A stretch of 64,000 bases of DNA from Psychroflexus torquis ATCC 700755 (GCF_000153485.2 NC_018721.1:1860001-1924000); one strand, 5' to 3'; positions 1 through 9,363 are shown, counted from the first letter of the stretch. Made by a program: numbers and translations. The notes: a model not told the origin generated them from the letters alone.

Positions 1-393
1 TATAGATAGAATAACAAACCAATCAAATTCTTTTTTTGTCTTTGGTAGATAGCGGTATATGTCTTTCATTTTCTCCTTAACAACGGGGAGGGAGGCGGAT
101 GTGATATTCGACTGCTTATACTGTACAATCGTAAATGCCAAAGCTAAAACTGAAAATACAATACTGATTACAGTAAAATTCGGGTACAGATTTAATTGAG
201 GGAGTTGTGTCGTAAAAAAATTAATGAGAATCAGAATTGTTAGACCCCAGAAGATTGTGATTGTTTGTTTGTAGTCAAGTAATCTAAACTTGTCGTCTTG
301 CTTTATGCTATTGTTCGTTTTTTTATAGGTTAACAAAAAGTATGTTGGGTAAATTATCCCAATGAGCCCTGCTAAAATAGTTGTCCAAATCAT
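1..393 (-). CDS. CPBP-type intramembrane metalloprotease, N-terminal part (cut by window edge)
   Basis: The frame is open from an ATG at 393 to the window edge (131 codons, no stop). The product starts MIWTTILAGLIGIIYPTY and has about three hydrophobic segments. The last visible stretch, LPKTKKEFDWFVILSI, resembles the segment just before the catalytic Glu-Glu motif of CPBP (CAAX/Abi) membrane proteases. That motif would lie outside the window, so the catalytic residues cannot be checked. The family consists of polytopic inner-membrane glutamic proteases. The assignment is inferred from this short lead-in motif and the membrane pattern. Confidence 0.6.
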   Translation of the reverse strand, partial: MIWTTILAGLIGIIYPTYFLLTYKKTNNSIKQDDKFRLLDYKQTITIFWGLTILILINFFTTQLPQLNLYPNFTVISIVFSVLALAFTIVQYKQSNITSASLPVVKEKMKDIYRYLPKTKKEFDWFVILSI

Positions 394-831
394 TTTTATG
401 TTGCTGCTATTAATATTTGTTGTTACGACCCTACCTCTAGAGTTAGCTTTAAAAATAGTGGTTTTGAAATATAGTAATTTTTTGTCCATTATTTTTAGGA
501 CATGCTAGGGGCTGTTTCTTATAAAAACTTGTTTTTGAATGGAATTGATTTAAAAAAATGGTGCATTCAAATTCATGCCATAAGTAAATCCGCTTTTTGC
601 TAAAAGAATCATAGCCTATTTACTTTATACTTTGGATATGGTAAGAAGACTGGAAAGTGAAAATACCAGTAGATAATCCATTATCTGCAAAACAAGTTGT
701 CCAGATGAAGTTGTCAAAAACCAAAAATAAATAAGAACTATTCAAAACTTTTTTTTGTGTATTCTCAAAAAAAATTAAAGTAATTCCTGTTGACTTGTTT
801 TTTAACTCAGCACTTTTTTAGCAAGCGTTAT
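394..831. other. Intergenic stretch without recognised gene
   Basis: This AT-rich stretch lies between the start of the CPBP gene and the 3' end of the ABC ATPase gene. I see no coding frame with a plausible start and no clear stem-loop terminator for either neighbour. The homopolymer runs and short broken frames suggest degraded sequence, but I cannot assign it to a family. Confidence 0.5.
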
Positions 832-1512
832 TTATTTCAACTTAAGTTTATCAATCCTAGTTCCAACTGTAAATTCTTTCATTTCCTTTTCAAGATTATT
901 GAAATCAACTTGTTGTACTTTCTTTATAACTTCTCCGTTTTTCATTACATAAATTTCATCACACGTATCCGCAAGAGTTGAAAAAATGTGAGAAGAAATA
1001 ATTACTGTTTTTTCTAATTCTTTAAATCGTTTTATAATTTCAGTTATAATTAAATTGCTTTGTATGTCAACACCATTGAAAGGTTCGTCCAGAATAAATA
1101 CATCATTTCCTTGTAAAAGAATTGCGGTTAAAGCCAATTTCTTTTTCATCCCTGTTGAATAAGTAGAGGCATACTGATTTAGGGGTAAGTCAAATATATT
1201 TTTGTGCTCAATATTGGATAGTTTTATTTGTCTTGTGTTGGCAAGTAGTTGTATGTATTCCCTTCCGGTAATTTTAGAGAAAAAAAACGGTTCTGTTAAC
1301 AACAGTCCTAAATGGTCTTTTAGTTTAGTATAGTTAGATGAGATATTTCCTTTATAATCTTCAAGTCCTGAAAGGCACCTAAATAGAGTTGTTTTCCCTG
1401 CTCCATTTTCTCCAACAATGCCATATACTTTCCCTTTTTTAAATTCTAAATCTATTGAATTTAGAACTTGATTTTTACCGTAAAACTTTGATAATATTTC
1501 AATTTTAATCAT
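832..1512 (-). CDS. ABC transporter ATP-binding protein
   Basis: This is a 226-residue ATPase subunit of an ABC exporter, acting at the inner face of the cytoplasmic membrane. The Walker A motif GENGAGKTT is near residues 34-42, a signature-like STGMKKK near 118-124, and the Walker B VFILDEP near 137-143, followed by ISSHI (H-loop). Its length is typical of CcmA-type drug or lantibiotic exporters. Its start overlaps the end of the upstream permease gene by 8 bp, so the two are co-transcribed and translationally coupled. The substrate cannot be told from sequence. Confidence 0.9.
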   Translation of the reverse strand: MIKIEILSKFYGKNQVLNSIDLEFKKGKVYGIVGENGAGKTTLFRCLSGLEDYKGNISSNYTKLKDHLGLLLTEPFFFSKITGREYIQLLANTRQIKLSNIEHKNIFDLPLNQYASTYSTGMKKKLALTAILLQGNDVFILDEPFNGVDIQSNLIITEIIKRFKELEKTVIISSHIFSTLADTCDEIYVMKNGEVIKKVQQVDFNNLEKEMKEFTVGTRIDKLKLK

Positions 1513-2425
1513 TTAAAATGTCTTTTAATTTTTTAATCGATTGGTAATAAAAAAAAGGAATAAATATTAAGAGTATTGGCGGAAAGATTAAACTTGTTAC
1601 AATCAAAATTAGTTGTGATACATTCATCTCATTTGGAAAAGACGAATATTTGGCAAAAATTATTGTCGTGAGATAAGCAAAACACAAAAGAATAAAAACA
1701 ATTAAAATATCAATTTGATTAAAAAATGAAAAACTCAAAGTAATTATAATTGGCAAACTTAAAAGTAAAAAATTGATCAAGCATGTTTTTGTTTTTTCCA
1801 ATAAAAATTCTTTCGGAGATAAATTATAATTCCAAACAAAATAGTCGTTTTCTATTTTTGAATAATAAGAAAAACAAGTTATTCCAATTAATAGCACAGA
1901 AAAGACACCTAGGTTAAAATTTCCAACGGATACTGAAATATAAGTTAAGACATAAGCTATTGGAAAAACATAAAATGTCTTTCTAAAGCCAACAGCAAAT
2001 TCAAATGGTTTTTTACTAAACGGTGTTGGAATTGTTACAATCACATTTGTGCTGAAGTTGAACAGCATAATGATAATTACCAATAAATTTAATAAAATAG
2101 AAAACACAAATTGTTCTTTGTAAATTAAAAACAGAGTAAAAGGCAAGCAATAGAGGAGGTTTTCTACTACTCTTAATTTTTTGTATTTGTCTTTATTGAA
2201 TATAGATTTTAAGAAATCATTTCGTTTAGGATCACTTAATCTTGAGACGAAACTTAATGCGATTAATCCGTAAACATAATTGGCGAATTCTGTGTTTCCG
2301 AAGAGATAATTGGAAAGCAGAATAAATAGAAACAGTAAAAGTGGATATCCTATCAAAAGTGGAAGTCCAAAATCAATCATTTTCCTATTCAGCATTTTAT
2401 ATTGAAGTTGGAAGTATTCTTTCAT
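1505..2425 (-). CDS. ABC transporter membrane subunit
   Basis: This 306-residue, strongly hydrophobic protein has roughly six to eight predicted membrane helices and no soluble domain. It lies directly upstream of the ATPase gene and overlaps it by 8 bp, so together they form a minimal two-gene ABC-2-like exporter. It starts MKEYFQLQYKMLNRKMID, with a short cytoplasmic N-terminus before the first helix, as in ABC-2 permeases. I see no specific family motif; the role is inferred from membrane topology and gene order. Confidence 0.7.
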   Translation of the reverse strand: MKEYFQLQYKMLNRKMIDFGLPLLIGYPLLLFLFILLSNYLFGNTEFANYVYGLIALSFVSRLSDPKRNDFLKSIFNKDKYKKLRVVENLLYCLPFTLFLIYKEQFVFSILLNLLVIIIMLFNFSTNVIVTIPTPFSKKPFEFAVGFRKTFYVFPIAYVLTYISVSVGNFNLGVFSVLLIGITCFSYYSKIENDYFVWNYNLSPKEFLLEKTKTCLINFLLLSLPIIITLSFSFFNQIDILIVFILLCFAYLTTIIFAKYSSFPNEMNVSQLILIVTSLIFPPILLIFIPFFYYQSIKKLKDILND

Positions 2426-2587
2426 TCGTAATATTGACCAGATTTAGTAAAATATTCTCTTTTTGTAAGTTTAGTTTTTGTGAAAAAAATGTTATTCTGT
2501 CCATATTCATATTTATAACACGAAAATAAGAGCCTATAGAGTTTTATAATTCAGTCAATTTTATGAGTAGTTTTTCATTAACCACAG

Positions 2588-2700
2588 CGGTAATGTATAA
2601 GCGTAGTTGAATTTATAAAAAGCCAAATTAGTAAAAATAGAACTAACCAGTGGAAATTCTTAAGGAATTTCCATGTGGATGGGAAAACCAAGCAATTAAT
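2588..2700. repeat. Dispersed structured repeat, copy A
   Basis: This is one of five related copies (A-E) sharing the + strand order CAAATTAGTAAAA, a G/C-bounded stem-loop, and a tail ending in GCAATTAAT. The stem here is at 2652-2672 (GGAAATTC pairing with GAATTTCC around a 5-base loop). It lies between the divergent ABC permease gene and the CHRD lipoprotein gene. A small minus-strand frame runs through it (2578-2778), but I do not consider that a gene. Confidence 0.6.
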
Positions 2701-2886
2701 TTTATTCTCTATTGGCAATAGTGAATTATCATAAAAAGCTGTAAGTGAATCTATTTTGGTCTCCAAATGTTTGATCATTCAGAATCGATTTATAAATGCT
2801 ATTTGCTTTTACAAATGCTTTTGAATACCCTGTATTTTTTGTTTAACTTTTTTTGTTAAATATTAAACAAATATAAATATTTATTA

Positions 2887-2894
2887 TACGTTTG
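2887..2894 (+). promoter_or_regulatory. Possible Bacteroidota -7 promoter element
   Basis: TACGTTTG fits the Bacteroidota sigma-A -7 consensus TAnnTTTG and lies about 26 bp before the CHRD lipoprotein ATG at 2920. I do not find a TTG -33 element at the ideal spacing, so the call is tentative. The surrounding DNA is very AT-rich. Confidence 0.4.
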
Positions 2895-2919
2895 TTTAAC
2901 TCGAATTAAATAAAAAATT

Positions 2920-4104
2920 ATGATGAATAGAAATTTACTAGCTTTTTTAATGATAATCCCTTTCTTTTTTATCAGTTGCAGTGATGATGATGGCTACTCA
3001 AATCCTGAACCACCTGAAATAACTGAACTAAATTCTAAAATTTATACTCTAGGAACAGTAGGTGATTTTGGAGTTTCTGGCACAGCTAAATTTATAGAAA
3101 ATAGCGATGCCACATTATCCATTGAATTAGATTTACAAAATACACCAGCAGGTGGTATCCACCCTGCACACATTCACTTTAACACTGCTGTTGAAACTGG
3201 TGGCATAGCTTTGACACTTGAAGATGTAAACGGAGATACGGGGAAAAGTACAACTATATTTACAACCCTTAATGATGGTACTGATATCACATATTTAGAG
3301 CTGCTTGATTTTGATGGTTATATAAACGTTCATTTAAGCGCGACTGAATTATCTACAATCGTTGCACAAGGTGATATAGGACAAAATGAGCTTACAGGCG
3401 AAACCATCAGCTATGATCTAAATGAAAGAGACGTTCCTGGTATTAATGGTACTGTTGTATTTGCCAAACGTGTTAATCAAACAACCTTGGTCTCTATCAA
3501 CCTCACTGGTACTCCTGCCGGCGGAAGACATCCAGCACATATACATGAAAATGATATTGCTACTACAGGAAATATTATCGTTGGTTTAAATCCAGTAATT
3601 GGAGATAGTGGTATTAGTAAAACGCAAGTAGAAGCCTTAGTTGGTGGTGCTGCGGTAACTTATACCGAGTTATTGACTATTAACGCATACATAAATGTTC
3701 ATTTGAGTAATGCTGATTTAGATACAATCGTTGCTCAAGGAAATATTGGTTCTAACGCAGGTACCGATCCAGGGGGTGCAGAGTCAAAGACTTATGATGT
3801 AACCAATAGCGGAGCTTCAGCATATATTTTTAACGGAGAAGGGCTTTCAGACTCAAATAATCCAGACTTTACATTTAAAAGAGGAGGTACGTATACTTTT
3901 AACGTAACTGTTCCAGGTCACCCTTTCTATATAAATTCAGTAAGAGGAACAGGGACAGCTAACACATATAATTCAGGTGTTACAAATAATGGTGCCGTAT
4001 CTGGAACAATCACATTTACTGTTCCTACAGATGCACCAGATACGTTGTATTACAATTGTGAATTTCACAGCTCTATGACTGGAATGATTACTATTATAGA
4101 TTAA
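2920..4104 (+). CDS. Lipoprotein with two CHRD domains and a C-terminal cupredoxin-like domain
   Basis: This is a 394-residue predicted outer-membrane lipoprotein: the hydrophobic leader ends ...FFFISC, and Cys20 is followed by an SDDD acidic export-type signal. Two CHRD domains follow (about residues 40-160 and 165-280), each with GG-HPAHIH and YLELLxxxxYINVHLS-type motifs. The last ~105 residues resemble a cupredoxin. GHPFYI supplies a His, and YNCEFHSSMTGMI supplies the Cys-His-Met set expected of a type 1 copper site. CHRD domains are found in chordin and in many bacterial secreted proteins; their bacterial role is poorly known. The gene stands alone with a strong terminator after it. A role in extracellular electron transfer or copper binding is inference. 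Confidence 0.8.
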   Translation: MMNRNLLAFLMIIPFFFISCSDDDGYSNPEPPEITELNSKIYTLGTVGDFGVSGTAKFIENSDATLSIELDLQNTPAGGIHPAHIHFNTAVETGGIALTLEDVNGDTGKSTTIFTTLNDGTDITYLELLDFDGYINVHLSATELSTIVAQGDIGQNELTGETISYDLNERDVPGINGTVVFAKRVNQTTLVSINLTGTPAGGRHPAHIHENDIATTGNIIVGLNPVIGDSGISKTQVEALVGGAAVTYTELLTINAYINVHLSNADLDTIVAQGNIGSNAGTDPGGAESKTYDVTNSGASAYIFNGEGLSDSNNPDFTFKRGGTYTFNVTVPGHPFYINSVRGTGTANTYNSGVTNNGAVSGTITFTVPTDAPDTLYYNCEFHSSMTGMITIID

Positions 4105-4133
4105 TTGATCGTTGATTAAAATAACAGTGTTTA

Positions 4134-4166
4134 AAAAAGGGGGATGGCTACACCATCCCCCTTTTT
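4134..4166 (+). terminator. Rho-independent terminator of the CHRD lipoprotein gene
   Basis: GGGGGATGG and CCATCCCCC form a 9-bp GC-rich stem around a 5-base loop, followed by a T-run, 30 bp after the stop codon at 4104. From here to the repeat at 4483 I see only degenerate AT-rich sequence and no gene. Confidence 0.9.
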
Positions 4167-4482
4167 ATATTGAAGAATTCAATTATAAATCTAGCAGAAA
4201 AAACCCTCACTCTTGTTTGGTAAAAATTCAAATGCTCTGTATCCTTAAAAACAAATTGTGACAATCCAAATGATAGTATCACCGCACTTATAACACCGAT
4301 AAATGAGTTCTGATCTATTAGAACAAGACCACTTTCATTAAAAGGAAGAATACCAGGCCATTGCTCATCTTAAGAATTGCTATTTAAAGAACTTAAAATT
4401 AGTAAGGATATAAAGAGATGCCTCATCGTTCTGTTTTGATAAAACAACACCTAACTTTTTTAGTATGCTACTATTAATTACG

Positions 4483-4605
4483 GCATTTATGTGTAAGATT
4501 AGTCGGATGATTAAATAACTAAATTAGTGAAAAATGAAATGAACGAGAGGAAGTTCCAATGGACTTTTCATAAGTAAGCTAAAAACAGGCAATTAAGTTT
4601 ACACG
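4483..4605. repeat. Dispersed structured repeat, copy B
   Basis: This copy is in the same orientation as copies A and C-E. It has the AACTAAATTAGTGAAAA block near 4517 and an imperfect stem at 4549-4569. TGTAA near one end and TTACA near the other make loose terminal inverted repeats. Before IS66 arrived, this repeat ended within about 25 bp of the stop codon of the S41 peptidase gene, which now starts beyond the IS. Confidence 0.65.
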
Positions 4606-4689
4606 TTTTAAAGGTATCCATCCCACCAACTACATATAGCAAGTCAAACTGATTATGTTTATCAGGTAATTCCGGGTAAAAAACTTCTC

Positions 4690-6213
4690 TTATGTATTCT
4701 GTAGTTTTTTGTAATTCTGGGGATACAAATCTTTAATATTCTTGTGGTTGATGGACATAATATTTTCCAAAGTGTACTTTAACCACTGATAAGGGTTCAC
4801 CTCGTGTTTTTTACAGATTGCAAAGAAGGAATACATAATTGCCCCTCGTTGTGCCGCATCGTGAGAGCCTGCAAAGAGATAGTTCTTACGTCCCAAAGCT
4901 AATTTTCTTATAGCATTTTCAGTGAGATTATTATCTATCTCGAGAACCCCATCATATAAATAGGCACTGAGCTGGTCCCACCGGTTCAGGCTGTAACTCA
5001 TAGCTTTACCTATTGTGCTTTTTGGCAGGATATGGTGATCCTTTAGCTGGTTTACCATCCATTTTCCAAATTCATCAATGATCCCCAAGGACTCGTCCAG
5101 CCGAAGCTTTTTTCGCTCTTTTGGATTTAAATTATTCTCCCGTGCCTTAGCCTCGACTTTGTAGAGCTTCTGGATAAAAGTAAGCGCTATCTCTGCCTTT
5201 AGTTTATCATTGTCCCGGGCTTTATCAAATTCCCTTCGGGCATGAGCCCAGCAATTAAGGTGAGTAACCCCTTCGCGTTTTCCAATTTTATCATAAACAG
5301 AATACCCATCACTTTGCAGGTAGCCCTTAAATCCTGATAATACATGCGCTGCAGCCTGGGCGCTGCGCCCCGACTGATAATCAAAAAGCACCGTTTTATC
5401 TATAGGACAATGGTACACCCAGTAGTATCCCTGATGGGTGGTGCCTTTCTTTTTCTTATCGATGACTTTGATGGGGGACTCATCGGCCTGGAGATACCCC
5501 TTTGACCGAATATCTTCCAGCAAATGCTGATAAAGAATATCCAATATTTTAAGGCTTTGCCTGGTCCAGCCTTCCAAAGTGGAAGAGGCAATAGGAATAT
5601 CAGCTCTTTTAAAACGCTGAAGCTGGCGGTAAAGAGGGAGATGGTCTTCATACTTATCGACCAGAATGGAAGCTAAAAGCCCGGCTCCCGGTATTCCTTT
5701 TTCAATAACTCGCTCTGGAAGCGCTCCTATTACAACTCCTTCTTTATTCCGAGGAGCGTATTTATAGCGGATGTAGCGTTTGATGTAATATTTGGAAGGC
5801 TCATATTCTAATTCCTCGGTGATTTCTTCTCCAATACAGACCATATCGCTTAAATCGCCCTCAGGGTAGATCTTGATTTCTTCCACGGGAAGATGCTGCG
5901 GAAGCGGTACTCGACCTTTATGAGCAGATTTCCTTTTTCGGCGCTCATAGGTAAGCTTTTCCTTTACTTCTTCTTCCTGCCTTTGTGCTATTTCTGGCTC
6001 CATCTCAAAGGGAAGGCTCATTTGATCCTTATCACCCTCGAAGCGTTCTCTTTTCTGTCCGTGAACAATCCGTTTGTACTGAGCCAGTTGAAACTCCAAA
6101 TCCAAGATCTTATAGTGTGCCTTTTCAACATCCTTTCCCTTCTTCTGAAGTAGGCTCAAAAGTTGGTCTTTAGTAAGGTTTTCCAGGGCATTTTGCATAG
6201 GATAAATATACAA
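4690..6213 (-). CDS. tnpC: IS66 transposase (TnpC)
   Basis: This 507-residue protein is the DDE transposase of IS66. It has an N-terminal coiled coil and leucine-zipper-like region, a central IS66 domain, and the acidic triad in QADESPIKVID, LQSDGYSVYDK and EIDNNLTENAIR. It ends with the C-terminal IS66 domain (GSHDAAQRGAIMYSFFAICK). The frame is intact from MYIYPMQNALENL to the stop. An internal start at Met6 (MQNALENLTKDQ) is also possible. It acts with TnpA and TnpB encoded upstream. Confidence 0.95.
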   Translation of the reverse strand: MYIYPMQNALENLTKDQLLSLLQKKGKDVEKAHYKILDLEFQLAQYKRIVHGQKRERFEGDKDQMSLPFEMEPEIAQRQEEEVKEKLTYERRKRKSAHKGRVPLPQHLPVEEIKIYPEGDLSDMVCIGEEITEELEYEPSKYYIKRYIRYKYAPRNKEGVVIGALPERVIEKGIPGAGLLASILVDKYEDHLPLYRQLQRFKRADIPIASSTLEGWTRQSLKILDILYQHLLEDIRSKGYLQADESPIKVIDKKKKGTTHQGYYWVYHCPIDKTVLFDYQSGRSAQAAAHVLSGFKGYLQSDGYSVYDKIGKREGVTHLNCWAHARREFDKARDNDKLKAEIALTFIQKLYKVEAKARENNLNPKERKKLRLDESLGIIDEFGKWMVNQLKDHHILPKSTIGKAMSYSLNRWDQLSAYLYDGVLEIDNNLTENAIRKLALGRKNYLFAGSHDAAQRGAIMYSFFAICKKHEVNPYQWLKYTLENIMSINHKNIKDLYPQNYKKLQNT

Positions 6214-6273
6214 AAACCGATACTTTGAACCTAGCGTTAACCCCTGTTTTTACTGATAAAATACGATTATTTC

Positions 6274-6615
6274 CTAGTGTGAATAGCGCAGTTTCTGAAC
6301 ACTTTTTTTAACCGTAATACCCTCGATCATCAGCACCAGTTGCGGCCAGCTGAAACTAGTCTGGCCTTCCCTTATTGCAGGTGGAGTGAAGCTTCCCCGC
6401 TCCAGGCGTTTATAGTATAAAACAAAGCCGCCCCGTTCCCAATGAAGGAGCTTCAGATGGGTGCGATTCCGGTTAAGAAAAACGAACACATCGCCACTTG
6501 TGGGCTCCCTATTCAGTTCATTTCTTACCAGTCCGCTTAGGCCATGGAAGGATTTACGCATATCACAGGGCTTGAGGTAAAAGTGATAACAATGGGAAGA
6601 ACCTAGCGAGAACAT
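6274..6615 (-). CDS. tnpB: IS66 accessory protein TnpB (Orf2)
   Basis: This 113-residue IS66 Orf2-like protein has the hallmark CDMRKSFHGLSGLV near the N-terminus and the FLNRNRTHLKLLHWERGGFVLYYKRLERG core. Its start overlaps the tnpA stop, which indicates translational coupling. TnpB is needed for IS66 transposition in studied members, but its biochemical role is unclear. Confidence 0.93.
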   Translation of the reverse strand: MFSLGSSHCYHFYLKPCDMRKSFHGLSGLVRNELNREPTSGDVFVFLNRNRTHLKLLHWERGGFVLYYKRLERGSFTPPAIREGQTSFSWPQLVLMIEGITVKKSVQKLRYSH

Positions 6616-6893
6616 TAGTAAAGTTTTACTAACCTTGCAATTAATGCCAGATCCGGTGAACTCATTTGAAGCTTGACCCCATTGGGGTAAATAAATTCCA
6701 TGGCACTGGCTGAAGATTTCAATCCAGTGTCTACTTCCACAAAACCGCCCGGGTGATCTTCCTCTTTCTTTTTGCGTATCCAGTAACTAAAAGTAGAAGG
6801 GCTGATCCCTCTTTCTTTGCTAAAGGCTTTTGACGAAAGGCCACTACTTTGATATTCCGTTACCAATTTGTACATTTCTTCGTGTTTGCTCAT
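6615..6893 (-). CDS. tnpA: IS66 accessory protein TnpA (Orf1)
   Basis: This 92-residue protein has an N-terminal helix-turn-helix of IS3/IS911 Orf A type (LVTEYQSSGLSSKAFSKERGISPSTFSYWIRKKK), as in IS66 TnpA. It is the first gene of the IS operon and ends at the start of tnpB. Confidence 0.9.
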   Translation of the reverse strand: MSKHEEMYKLVTEYQSSGLSSKAFSKERGISPSTFSYWIRKKKEEDHPGGFVEVDTGLKSSASAMEFIYPNGVKLQMSSPDLALIARLVKLY

Positions 6894-6982
6894 AATAAAT
6901 ATTATTTTAGAGCAAAGCTATCGAGAGAAAGTCAGGTGGTCAATATGTGGTTGGTGGGGTGGATACTTTTAAAGCACAGTTT

Positions 6983-8485
6983 TTATTCCATTCTTAGTAT
7001 TTCCAGTAGTCTATTTAGTTGATGATCTTCTTTCAAGAATATCTGATCCAAGTTCCTTTCTATTTTAATATCAGGTGCTGTACCAATTCCATCTAATATT
7101 TTACCGTTTTTTTGAAAAGAAACCATTGTGCTTATTTTCCCGCGTAATTCTGAATTTGGTAGTTCAAATCGCTGGCTGTTTCCACTCGAACCGTCAGTGT
7201 TCACTCCAACTATTTTTATGTTTGGTAATCCCTTAAATGTTGAAACAAGAATAGAAGCAGCGCTAAAACTTCTTTCATTGGTTAAGATACAAATAGGCTT
7301 ATCATAATGATACTTGTCTTTTGTGATTTTCTGACCATTGAAAATATAATAATAATATTCGCTAAACTTATCATTATCCAAGTTATACATTGGCTCAAAA
7401 GAAGTCATAAATTTATCCACTGTATTTTGTTCTCGCCTATCCAACTCATCTCTCGAAAATAAGAAGCGATTATGCAACTCTTTCTTTAATTCATCATTCA
7501 ACGGTAGTTTGCCGCGTTGCCTTGTGGCGTTAACGACATACACGGAATTTGGATCGACAAAATACCCCGCTAATTCTTGAATTAAATCACGTGTTCCACC
7601 ACCATTATCTCGTACATCTATAATTAAGGCATCAGTTTCTTTTGCCTTTATCATAAAATCATTGAGATACTCAAAAAATACTGGGCTATCGTCTATGCTC
7701 AACATATCTACAATCTGGATATATCCGATGTTATCTTTTATCGTAAAAAATTGTTGGATAATCTCTATGTCATTTAACTGCTCTTCTCGCAAAAAGAAAT
7801 TTTTCTTATGAAATCGCTCATCCCATAAATAAGCCTTGTTCTCATCTGATACTAATTTGATATCCACGACTTTCTCGATTCCGTTTTCATTTGTAAGCGT
7901 TACTGGAAGCGTATTAGGCAAGTTGAAGTTGATATTTAGAATGCTAAAAACGGTCTCTATATCTCTCAGATCTCTAATTGCAAGAAGAGAATACGAACTT
8001 TTTGGGGCGAGCTGTTCGCTAGGAATAATTTTTGGCAATATCTGGTCTAGTGGTATATTATTTATAGATTTTAGGTACGGAAATTCTGAATTCCAAAAAG
8101 CGTATTCTTTATTCGCCTTATCATATTCGAGTACTAATACTTTGCCTTTAAATGGTGCAAATGATAAGGGAAAATAGAGTGTTTCTGGTAAATCATAACC
8201 TTTTATATAAGAATGCCTATCGCCAATTTTTCCAATAGTTTTGGATAAGAACAACCCAAAACCAGATTTGGTGATTTTTGTTCCATCTAATTGGTCTAAA
8301 TAGTTGTCAAAATCCTTTCGGTAATCAAATCCGTTTAATCCTTGATATGAAGATTGGTTTTTAAGAATACCGTCAAGAATTTTCAAGTCGTTTTCAATTT
8401 CGCTTTTCGTTAGATAATCAGTATCCTTTTGTGCATTGCAAAAAAGTGTGAAAATTGATAATAAAATGACTGTGAAAATTTTCAT
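6983..8485 (-). CDS. S41 family peptidase (C-terminal processing peptidase-like)
   Basis: This 500-residue secreted protein has a signal peptide (MKIFTVILLSIFTLFCNA) and a C-terminal tail-specific protease (TSPc) fold. Visible motifs are DALIIDVRDNGGGT around residue 290, ILTNERSFSAAS with the nucleophile Ser around 405, and a GSSGNSQRFELPN segment followed by ISTMVSFQKNGKILDGIGTAPDI. I see no PDZ domain, which fits the Bacteroidota peptidase S41 group that acts in the periplasm or on secreted peptides. The stop lies 16 bp from IS66, and repeat copy C sits 27 bp upstream of the start. The gene therefore looks like a lone cassette between two repeat copies. Confidence 0.85.
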   Translation of the reverse strand: MKIFTVILLSIFTLFCNAQKDTDYLTKSEIENDLKILDGILKNQSSYQGLNGFDYRKDFDNYLDQLDGTKITKSGFGLFLSKTIGKIGDRHSYIKGYDLPETLYFPLSFAPFKGKVLVLEYDKANKEYAFWNSEFPYLKSINNIPLDQILPKIIPSEQLAPKSSYSLLAIRDLRDIETVFSILNINFNLPNTLPVTLTNENGIEKVVDIKLVSDENKAYLWDERFHKKNFFLREEQLNDIEIIQQFFTIKDNIGYIQIVDMLSIDDSPVFFEYLNDFMIKAKETDALIIDVRDNGGGTRDLIQELAGYFVDPNSVYVVNATRQRGKLPLNDELKKELHNRFLFSRDELDRREQNTVDKFMTSFEPMYNLDNDKFSEYYYYIFNGQKITKDKYHYDKPICILTNERSFSAASILVSTFKGLPNIKIVGVNTDGSSGNSQRFELPNSELRGKISTMVSFQKNGKILDGIGTAPDIKIERNLDQIFLKEDHQLNRLLEILRME

Positions 8486-8511
8486 TGCCTATGTTTTTAA
8501 ATGTTCATTAA

Positions 8512-8638
8512 AGCATACAGGTTGTTGCCTACTTTTGGTGAATGATTAAGCAACTAATTTAGCAAACAAATCACAGATAGAAAATTCCAACGGAATTTTC
8601 CGGAGGTACACTGACCAAAGTGATTAAGTATACACTGA
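8512..8638. repeat. Dispersed structured repeat, copy C
   Basis: The copy carries AGCAACTAATTTAGCAAA and a strong stem at 8580-8600 (GAAAATTCC / GGAATTTTC around 3 bases). GCATACAG near the left end and GTATACACTG near the right form loose inverted ends. It abuts the 5' end of the S41 peptidase gene. From 8639 to 8871 I see AT-rich sequence with no gene. Confidence 0.65.
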
Positions 8639-8871
8639 ATTTCCATTTCGTTGTGTTTCAGTGTCATAATTATTCGCCTTAATTCTTTTATTTCAGCATT
8701 TGAATGAATTCGGTCAGTGAATTATTCCGCTATATTTTTAAATTCCGATTGAGTGAGGATTATACGACCGGCTGAATTACTCACATAATTAAGTTATATA
8801 CGTTCGCTTAAATCCAATTTTAAAAGAGGGTTTTTAGTATAATTATCGCGCAAATTTCTTATCAGTGTAAA

Positions 8872-9231
8872 TGGTATAGGACAGAAGACCGCTTTATTTT
8901 TAATCGTGGTTGCTAGGGTTTTTAAGTTTGGAACAGCCTCACAGGTATGCAGCTATATCAGCATCAAACCAACGGCCAGAAAGTCTGAGAGCAGTGTTAG
9001 AGTTAGGGCAAGAATCAGTATGGTGGTTAATAAAAAGCTGCGTCATATGCTGTTTTTATATTCTCTTAGGGCCTGTAAGCACAACAAAGCGTATCGGGAA
9101 ATTATCAGAATATAGTAGGCAAAAGTTAGAAGCTAGCCTTAATTGCCATAGCCAACAAGCTACTCAAACAGTGTTTTACTATTACAAAAACAGCCAGGCC
9201 ATATGATGAAAGTTACGTTTCTGTGTTGTCT
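8872..9231 (+). pseudogene. IS110-family transposase relic (C-terminal part)
   Basis: The frame reads GIGQKTALFLIV...QVCSYISIKPTARKSESSVRVRARIS...NKKLRHMLFLYSLRACKHNKAYREI, the C-terminal transposase-20 region of IS110. A frameshift near 9112 follows, after which KLALIAIANKLLKQCFTITKT completes the C-terminus. The N-terminal DEDD catalytic half is absent. It belongs to the same subgroup as the relics at 20345, 22645, 40905 and 46655. Confidence 0.85.
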
Positions 9232-9363
9232 AAATAAATAAAGAAAAATCAATTAAAAAGCTTGAAAAATCAGTCTTATGAAGTCTAAACTACTAATGTT
9301 CCATATTAAAGTAGAAAAGAGTTGTTTTTACCTCAGTTCTGTGTTGTGCTTAATATTTTTAGT

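Larger units (their letters stand above)
4614..6966 (-). mobile_element. Complete IS66-family insertion sequence
   Basis: The element is 2,353 bp with imperfect terminal inverted repeats (GTATCCATCCCACCAAC on the left; its counterpart on the right reads GTATCCACCCCACCAAC on the minus strand). Identical 8-bp target duplications TTTTAAAG lie at 4606-4613 and 6967-6974, the length expected for IS66. It carries tnpA, tnpB and tnpC in order on the minus strand, all intact, so it may still be active. It inserted between repeat copy B and the 3' end of the S41 peptidase gene. Its coding GC is visibly higher than its surroundings. Confidence 0.95.

Noticed and set aside
2578..2778. 66-codon minus-strand frame with a hydrophobic middle
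   Set aside because: It runs through dispersed repeat copy A, has no convincing ribosome-binding site, and is not matched by similar frames in the other repeat copies.
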